The notes under the pieces are model-generated. The model saw only the letters and a program-made list of their open reading frames with translations. It made no database searches and was not told the origin of the DNA. This document shows positions 59,113 to 64,000 of a stretch of 64,000 bases of DNA, piece by piece. The first letter of the stretch is position 1; each line of letters opens with the position of its first letter. The stretch is from Clostridia bacterium (lineage in GTDB: Bacteria > Bacillota > Clostridia > Christensenellales > CAG-138): positions 1-64,000 of the forward strand of contig JAFWJN010000034.1 in assembly GCA_017514685.1 (NCBI GenBank), read 5' to 3'. The position numbers were made by a program, and so were the translations under genes.

Positions 59113-59879
59113 ATTTTTGCTCCAATAAAACGGGTCCCTACAGGTTCGCCCTCAATGACCTTATAAAGTATCTCGGGCTGTTCGCCATTCACTATCATCA
59201 TATCTGTACCTGCTTTCATACATATGGAAGCAGCGTTCAACTTGGTAGCCATGCCTCCGGTTCCGAGAGAAGTACCCTTACCACCGGCAAAAGCGAGAAT
59301 ATCCGGAGTCAGCTCTCGGACAACGGGAATGAGCTTTGCGGTCGGGTCAAGGCGCGGATTGGCAGAATATAAGCCGTCAATGTCAGACAGGATCGCCAAC
59401 AGATCAGCCTGAATACTTTCGGCAACCAGTGCAGCGAGCGTATCGTTGTCGCCCACAGAGACTTCTTCCGTAGCGACGGTATCATTTTCATTGATGATGG
59501 GAATCACATCGAGCTCCAGAAGGCGGAAGATGGTATTGATGAAATTTCCACGGCGCTTTTCTTCACGAAGATCCTCACCGGTCAGTAGAATCTGGGCGAC
59601 CACATGACTGTATTCTGAAAAAAGCCGGTCATAGAAGTACATAAGTTCACACTGCCCGATGGCCGCCATGGCCTGTTTGGATGGCATGTCATCCGGACGC
59701 TTTGGAAAGTTCATTTTTCCTACACCCATACCTATGGCACCCGAAGAAACCAAGATGAGCTCGTGCCCAGCGTTTCTGATATCGCTGAGTACCTTGCAAA
59801 GCATCTCTACATGGCGAATGTTTATTCGTCCTGTGGTATGGGTCAGAGTCGAAGTCCCAACTTTAACAACTATGCGCAT
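59109..59879 (-). CDS. proB: Glutamate 5-kinase, short form without PUA domain
   Basis: First enzyme of proline synthesis, 256 residues, an amino-acid-kinase fold. It shows VKVGTSTLTH, LVSSGAIGMGVGKMNF, IINENDTVATEEVSVGDNDTL and GTGGMATKLNAASICM. E. coli ProB has an extra C-terminal PUA domain of about 100 residues that is missing here, as in many Bacillota. GGAGGGCATATCAAA lies before the ATG, and a TATAAT-like sequence lies upstream; no T-box leader is visible in the 104-base gap. Confidence 0.95.
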   Translation of the reverse strand: MRIVVKVGTSTLTHTTGRINIRHVEMLCKVLSDIRNAGHELILVSSGAIGMGVGKMNFPKRPDDMPSKQAMAAIGQCELMYFYDRLFSEYSHVVAQILLTGEDLREEKRRGNFINTIFRLLELDVIPIINENDTVATEEVSVGDNDTLAALVAESIQADLLAILSDIDGLYSANPRLDPTAKLIPVVRELTPDILAFAGGKGTSLGTGGMATKLNAASICMKAGTDMMIVNGEQPEILYKVIEGEPVGTRFIGAKI

Positions 59880-59983
59880 TTTGATATGCCCTCCAGCGAA
59901 TTATAATATAAAATAGCATAAATATAGGGTGTTCGGTGTGTCAAATGTGCGTTTGTATATATTTTTGTAGAGATCAGCTATTC

Positions 59984-60736
59984 TCAGAAACTGCCGCCCA
60001 GGTTCTCCAGCGTGTCGATGACCACAACGCAGTCTTCTCGGACCGTCTGCATTACCAGTTTCATTAGATTCTCTGGAAGCGCTACGCAACCGCCGGTATA
60101 GGGCTTGAGCGGACCGAAGCAATGCAGGAAGATTGCAGAGCCGCGGCCTGGTGTGCCTTCCTCATTAAAGCTGATGTTCAGGCAGTACTGGTACTGATAT
60201 TCATAGTCCACGATGTGCTCGCTGTCATCCATGACGAGTTCCGGAACTTCCCGAATGTCCACCATCTGGTTGTACTGCCGATCTGGATCCCCGGACCAGT
60301 AGGTGTTGTCGTCCACCTGAATGTAGGGGATTGCACAACCAGGATCAACAGCAATACCGAAGGCTTTGTTGAAGTGATAGATCCCGATCGGTGTCTGGGC
60401 ACAGCCCTCCCGGTGGTCTGCATCCTGACAGAGACCGTTCAGCCCCACAAAGCCTGGGGTAGAGAGGATCTGCTTCCAGTTTCCATCCTCGTCCCGCTGG
60501 TGCATCGAGATGGTCGCGGTGGTCTTGTCTATGCCTAGGCCGGCGACTACAAACAACTGAGTCACAGCTTTATCCTGCGCCACAGGAAGGTTCATCACCC
60601 ACGCAGGGGAATCCGTCACATGCTGATTGTTTGAGTGCAGCCCGTCTAAATTATCCTTTGCCTGCGCGCAACCAGTCATGGTGAGTACAATTATCAAAGC
60701 AATCAAAGGCAGGATCCATTTTCTCATTCTTTTCAT
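59984..60736 (-). CDS. L,D-transpeptidase-family lipoprotein
   Basis: A 250-residue secreted protein. The signal peptide WILPLIALIIVLTM ends in the lipobox MTGC (Cys23). The C-terminal YkuD-like domain has TPIGIYHFNKAFG, AIFLHCFGPLKPYTGGCVALP with the catalytic His and Cys. Such proteins cross-link peptidoglycan or attach proteins to it. The long insertion (residues 120-190) differs from standard YkuD proteins. A single gene with GAGG before the ATG. Confidence 0.88.
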   Translation of the reverse strand: MKRMRKWILPLIALIIVLTMTGCAQAKDNLDGLHSNNQHVTDSPAWVMNLPVAQDKAVTQLFVVAGLGIDKTTATISMHQRDEDGNWKQILSTPGFVGLNGLCQDADHREGCAQTPIGIYHFNKAFGIAVDPGCAIPYIQVDDNTYWSGDPDRQYNQMVDIREVPELVMDDSEHIVDYEYQYQYCLNISFNEEGTPGRGSAIFLHCFGPLKPYTGGCVALPENLMKLVMQTVREDCVVVIDTLENLGGSF

Positions 60737-61079
60737 AAAAAACTACCTCATGTAATAGTATGCAATAAATTATATCAGAATAGCAGATTATTGTTCAAGA
60801 GGGTCAGTCGGTGTAAAGTGGTTCTTGGACTGAGATGAAAAATCAGTTTGATAAATGGGATACTATGATGAAGGGAACATAAACCTGAAAAAGAAAAACC
60901 CAAGACCTCTGTGATTCAGGAGATCTCGGGATGGTATGAGTAGAGATAAATGACTTAGCAGTGGGCGACCATATTCCTAGTCTTTACGGACCCATTATAT
61001 TTTGCATGTTTCTACCCATACGCTAATATATACTCTCTGTCACTTTTTCGCCTCAGTCCAATGTGGGAGGCTTTTGCCG
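60737..61079. other. Non-coding gap upstream of the transpeptidase gene
   Basis: About 340 bases with no credible gene on either strand. It holds the promoter side of the transpeptidase gene, the terminator of the Fic gene (listed separately) and about 150 bases of unremarkable AT-rich sequence. Confidence 0.6.
60888..60929 (-). terminator. Terminator of the Fic gene
   Basis: On the minus strand, CCGAGATCTC (60920-60929), a ten-base loop, GAGGTCTTGG (60900-60909; two mismatches), then GTTTTTCTTTTT. It lies 150 bases beyond the stop codon. Confidence 0.6.
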
Positions 61080-62186
61080 CTATACCACAGGGCAGTTACA
61101 AGCTCCGACCTCTAAGGCTTTAGTCGTAGGTCGGGGTAGTTGACTCCTGATGTATCTAGAGCCCTTAGATGCACCGATGCGCTTTATCTGACCATTCTTG
61201 ATCATCCTTCCAAGCACAGCCTCTACTGTAGTTGGGCTTATATCCGGATGTATCGCGCAAATATCCGCCTTGGAGATCGGGACAAGGCTTCCAAGCACAG
61301 TTGCCTCTATACGTGCAGTTTTTGTGATCCGCTTTCCATGAACGATAGCAAATCGCTTGTCCAATTCCTTGTAACACATATACAGCATAGAAAGGAAATT
61401 CTGCATGAATGGGAAATAGTCGTTCTGATTTTTGTCCCATCCGGCGGAGGAGCGTTGCAATGCATCGTAATACAAATCCTTATATTTGTTGATCTGCTCT
61501 TCAAACGAGATATATTTACCTGCGTCAAATCCGTTCTTATATAGAAGGAGCAGGGAAAGCAGACGCGACATTCTCCCGTTGCCATCTCTGAATGGATGGA
61601 TACAGAGAAAGTCCAGGATTACGCAGGGGATCAGTAAAAGCTGATTGATGTTTGCATTAGAACAGGCTATGAGATAGGCTAGTTCTAATTGTTCCATAGC
61701 CTGCGATGTTTCTGATGCAGGGGTAGGACGAAACCTGACAGTACGGTTGCCCATAGAGTCAATCTCAACAATGACGTTGTCCGTCTGCTTGAATTTACCA
61801 GCAAGGTCATCACCAGCAAGAGACATCATCGTTTCATGAAGAAGAAGAATATCTTTCACACTGAAGTTAATACGCTCATATCCGTTGTGGATCATATTGA
61901 GAGCATCCCTGTATCCGGCAATTTCGGCCTCATCATGGTTTAGCGGTGCGCTGCTGTTGTTTACGATCTCTGAAATACGCTTGTCGGTGGTAACGATTCC
62001 TTCAATAGCGTTCGAACTCTTTACCGACTGCACCTTTGCAATAGACTCCAGTTCCGTGAATACTGTTTTATATTCAGACTTCCGTACTCCTGCTGCCGTC
62101 CGCAAAGAATATATGTTGCTGGTAAGGTCAACCATCTTTGCGGGAAGAAGACCGTTGTCAAGGAATCCATAATCAAACCTTCTCAT
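61080..62186 (-). CDS. Fic-family protein (class II, self-inhibited)
   Basis: A 368-residue protein. An N-terminal inhibitory helix has SSNAIEG (Ser58-x3-Glu62-Gly63), the pattern that blocks ATP binding in class II Fic enzymes. The Fic core motif HPFRDGNGRMSR is intact, with catalytic His197. A C-terminal winged-helix-like part follows (ISKADICAIHPDISPTTVEAVLGRM). Fic proteins transfer AMP or other phosphate groups to target proteins; the target here is unknown. No antitoxin-like partner lies upstream, which fits a self-contained class II enzyme. Neighbouring sequence is decayed mobile DNA. Confidence 0.92.
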   Translation of the reverse strand: MRRFDYGFLDNGLLPAKMVDLTSNIYSLRTAAGVRKSEYKTVFTELESIAKVQSVKSSNAIEGIVTTDKRISEIVNNSSAPLNHDEAEIAGYRDALNMIHNGYERINFSVKDILLLHETMMSLAGDDLAGKFKQTDNVIVEIDSMGNRTVRFRPTPASETSQAMEQLELAYLIACSNANINQLLLIPCVILDFLCIHPFRDGNGRMSRLLSLLLLYKNGFDAGKYISFEEQINKYKDLYYDALQRSSAGWDKNQNDYFPFMQNFLSMLYMCYKELDKRFAIVHGKRITKTARIEATVLGSLVPISKADICAIHPDISPTTVEAVLGRMIKNGQIKRIGASKGSRYIRSQLPRPTTKALEVGACNCPVV

Positions 62187-62222
62187 GCAGAAACCTCCTT
62201 TACTGCATATAATAATATCAAT

Positions 62223-62624
62223 TTATATGCAGAAAGTCAATGCATTAAGGGAATAATCTGCACATATCTTTCCAAAGTATATGCAAAAAACAAGGCTATC
62301 CATCTTGAACGGTTCTGCCGTGATGGTAATGGCGATCTCACAATACCCATCGCGCTTTGAGATGGACGTTACATCCACGCGGCCTGTGTAGTAATAATCC
62401 GGGTCCTTGCTGAACACGATCTGCATCCGTTTCCCGTGGACCGCGTTCACAAAAGCGGAGACCCGCGCATCGTATTCGCCGGTCGCGTACAGGGTCAGAA
62501 GGATGATGCGGTCGTTGAACCGGATCGCATCAAAGGCCTCTGTTAAGTCCAACGACCCGTCGTGACCGGGAACGGGGACGAAGTTCGTCTGTGCCGTCGG
62601 CATGGGGATCTCATACGGGGCTAC
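62223..62624 (-). pseudogene. Fragment of a phage distal tail (Dit-like) protein
   Basis: The reading frame from about 62624 contains APYEIPMPTAQTNFVPVPG and HDGSLDLTEAFDAIRFNDR, then VSAFVNAVHGKRMQIVF and DYYYTGRVDV. The order (PGxDGSLDLTEA, then a beta-rich tail) is that of siphophage distal tail proteins. The true N-terminus is missing, and similarity ends near 62310 after ITAEPFKMD, with the frame running out at 62223. A remnant without neighbouring phage genes. Confidence 0.65.
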
Positions 62625-62746
62625 AAGTCTTTGTTTTTCGCGATTTTTGCTTCCAGCGAGATGTATTTCCCGACATAAAAGCCAATCTTATCTTTTATGG
62701 CCTTTTCCTTCGTGGAATAAGAGTTGTCTGTTTTCTCCGGCGTATA
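62621..62746 (-). pseudogene. Fragment of a second Fic-like gene
   Basis: A 41-codon open stretch between a TGA upstream and a TAG at 62621-62623. Its second half, IGFYVGKYISLEAKIAKNK, parallels NGFDAGKYISFEEQINKYK in the intact Fic protein (61080-62186), the region after the HPFxxGNGR motif. The catalytic part is missing. It abuts the Dit-like fragment directly, in another frame. Confidence 0.5.
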
Positions 62747-63106
62747 TCAGAGCCAACGGAGAGGATCATCGATTCCGCTTCCTTCGATATCGACGGCGAC
62801 GGTATCCTCGAGGACTGCAACCTTGCAGACGGTCCGGCATCCGGCCTGTTCACGGTTGTTATGACCGCCTCCGTGAACGGGAATATCAAGTATAAAAACA
62901 CATTCAACCTTGCATGGGGAGAGCTGTCGTTCGGAGAACTGGACGGCTCCCCGTGCATCGTCAGAAAAAGAGCGCAGGACCCGGAACCGAAAACCGAATA
63001 CCTCCCGCTTTCCGTTCGGGAGGGACGTATCGTGATCGAGGGACTGGACCCTGTATATGAGGGATACTGGGGAGATTCGGATTGGAAGGATGACCGGAAG
63101 GAATAG
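62741..63106 (+). pseudogene. 3' fragment of a secreted-type protein with a calcium-loop-like motif
   Basis: From about 62741 the plus-strand frame reads protein-like: SFDIDGDGILEDCNLADG, a dockerin or EF-hand-like DxDGDG loop, then TASVNGNIKYKNTFNLAWG, and it ends GYWGDSDWKDDRKE. Upstream of 62741 the same frame covers the Fic and tail fragments and is not protein-like, so the 5' part is lost. A following stretch in another frame (63107-63262) may be further debris. Parent family not recognised. Confidence 0.5.
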
Positions 63107-63273
63107 CCGACAGTCGATCAGGATGCAGGATCCCCGGGACCTTTTCATTCGATTTATCTTGAAGAGCACTGTAAGCCGGGCAAACAACTTGCGTCTGCCA
63201 GGCACAAGTTCAGGATCTTTAAAAGGGTATGTTCACGGAAGAACGAACCGATCTATGTGTAATCACAAAGTAA

Positions 63274-63301
63274 CGCAGCCGCCGATTGCTCGGCGGCTGC
63301 G
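63274..63301. terminator. Strong hairpin downstream of the sensor kinase gene
   Basis: CGCAGCCGCCGA (63274-63285), loop TTGC, TCGGCGGCTGCG (63290-63301). Only a weak T run follows on the minus strand, but the position after the kinase gene's stop suits a terminator. Confidence 0.7.
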
Positions 63302-63322
63302 TCAGTTTGAAGAAAATCTTTT

Positions 63323-64000
63323 TTATATGTTTTCGGTCGTTTCGATCGGCTCGCCGCTGCGGGTCAGATAGATGTTTAAACCGAACATACCATGCCGGGA
63401 TTGAATATCCATGCCGCCGTGGTACTTTTCCGCAATGGCCCGGATGCTGCGGAGTCCATAGCCGTGATAGCCGACCTCCTGCTTTTTTGTGGTATTCGGT
63501 AGCCCGTTTTCTGCCAGGACGAGATCGTTGCCGGTATAGTTCATGCAGCTGATATAGACAAACTCCCCTTTGCGGTCCAGGACGAGGCTGATCTGCCGCT
63601 TTTCCTGCGGCTGCAGCAGTTTGACCGCTTCGATTGCGTTATCCATCAGATTGCCGAACAGGGAATAGACGTCCATCGGTTGCATGAATTTCAGATCGGC
63701 GCCGTTGCCCATCACCGTCAGCGCAATGCTCTTGGCACTGCATTGCGCCTGTTTTTCATTCAGAACGATGTCCAGTACATCGAGACCGGTATCATACGTG
63801 CGTTCATAGCTGTCGATCAGCTTCCGCATGGAATCAAGTTCCTCCTGCGGCAGACGGCCTTCGAGATAGCGCAGCTTATGCTTTAAGTCGTGGTACTTGA
63901 TGTTCATCTGCTCCGCGTTCTCACGGCTCAGTTCGTAGTGCCGGCGCTCTTCTTCGTTGATGCGCTTCAACACAATCAATTCACTTTTTGCGCGTACCGA
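63323..64000 (-). CDS. GHKL-type sensor histidine kinase (partial, cut by window edge)
   Basis: C-terminal part of a sensor kinase; the frame is open to position 64000, so the N-terminal sensor region is outside. A helical dimerisation region with IKYHDLKHKLRYLEGRL carries the probable phospho-acceptor His. The ATPase part shows the N-box NLMDNAIEAVK and the G-box VGYHGYGLRSI. This order is that of AgrC/GHKL kinases, which usually sense peptides and pair with a LytTR response regulator. No partner can be seen because the gene runs off the window. Confidence 0.9.
   Translation of the reverse strand, partial: SVRAKSELIVLKRINEEERRHYELSRENAEQMNIKYHDLKHKLRYLEGRLPQEELDSMRKLIDSYERTYDTGLDVLDIVLNEKQAQCSAKSIALTVMGNGADLKFMQPMDVYSLFGNLMDNAIEAVKLLQPQEKRQISLVLDRKGEFVYISCMNYTGNDLVLAENGLPNTTKKQEVGYHGYGLRSIRAIAEKYHGGMDIQSRHGMFGLNIYLTRSGEPIETTENI

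Noticed and set aside
1..64000. CRISPR array that might serve the DUF1887 protein
   Set aside because: I looked for regularly spaced 25-40-base repeats and saw none in any gap.
1..64000. tRNA, rRNA or tRNA-Sec genes
   Set aside because: No cloverleaf with T-loop GGTTCGAATCC-type sequence or rRNA segment was recognised in the intergenic regions.

Overview
The window looks like a chromosomal stretch of a strictly anaerobic, mid-GC Bacillota, most likely a gut or rumen member of the Clostridia. The signs are a class III (oxygen-sensitive) ribonucleotide reductase with its activase, an anaerobic-sulfatase-maturase-type radical SAM enzyme, a selenium-dependent molybdenum hydroxylase gene set, a CIRCE element, strong AGGAGG-type ribosome sites, ATG-overlapping operons and classical TTGACA/TATAAT promoters. 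The genus cannot be fixed from sequence reading alone. I saw no rRNA, tRNA, CRISPR array or complete insertion sequence.

Layout. 1-150: right end of an IS200/IS605-type tnpB element. 184-14454: two consecutive oligopeptide ABC transporter gene sets (B-C-D-F, then A-B-C-D-F), each closed by a small DUF3899-like membrane protein. Several subunits are oversized, and the second ATPase pair carries charged coiled-coil insertions. 14528-16562 (minus): pyroglutamyl peptidase, DUF1653 protein and an Fe-S aldo/keto reductase. 16688-20384 (plus): a DUF1887 CARF-nuclease-like protein, a TPR protein, a DUF4037 nucleotidyltransferase-fold protein and the NrdG activase, apparently one operon. 20442-24000: NrdR boxes, an NrdD with a fused C-terminal redoxin domain, and thioredoxin reductase. 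24079-31510: radical SAM maturase, CIRCE-controlled Hsp20, nagA, proC, a TrkA-C membrane protein, a previously unlisted 32-residue gene, an AAA-CYTH fusion and a metallophosphoesterase. 31672-33852: OhrR-type regulator, thiol peroxidase and Mn-type cation exporter with a perfect operator palindrome. 33908-36590: class M sirtuin, zinc-type macrodomain and an oxidoreductase. 36816-41125: assorted small enzymes including a LysR-facing flavodoxin/hydrolase/cyclophilin-like operon. 41151-44592: LysR regulator and a UvrA paralogue lacking the UvrB-binding insert.

44734-57815 is a nearly complete selenium-dependent molybdenum hydroxylase (SDMH) locus. It holds an EF2568-type cysteine desulfurase homologue, a three-subunit xanthine dehydrogenase, a MocA-type cytidylyltransferase, a fused selenium-dependent hydroxylase, YedF, YedE, an orphan SelD, YqeB, YqeC, a DUF3343 carrier-like protein and a divergent ModE-like regulator. 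The genes supply selenium uptake, selenophosphate, cofactor maturation and the target hydroxylases. 57853-60736 holds proA, proB and an L,D-transpeptidase lipoprotein. 61080-64000 is a decayed region: an intact Fic protein beside fragments of a phage distal tail protein, of a second Fic gene and of a secreted protein, then a GHKL sensor kinase cut by the window edge.

The best candidates for something not well described are the DUF1887-TPR-DUF4037 operon with no CRISPR nearby, the redoxin-fused NrdD, the coiled-coil inserts in the second Opp ATPase pair, and the 32-residue gene with its own promoter and terminator.
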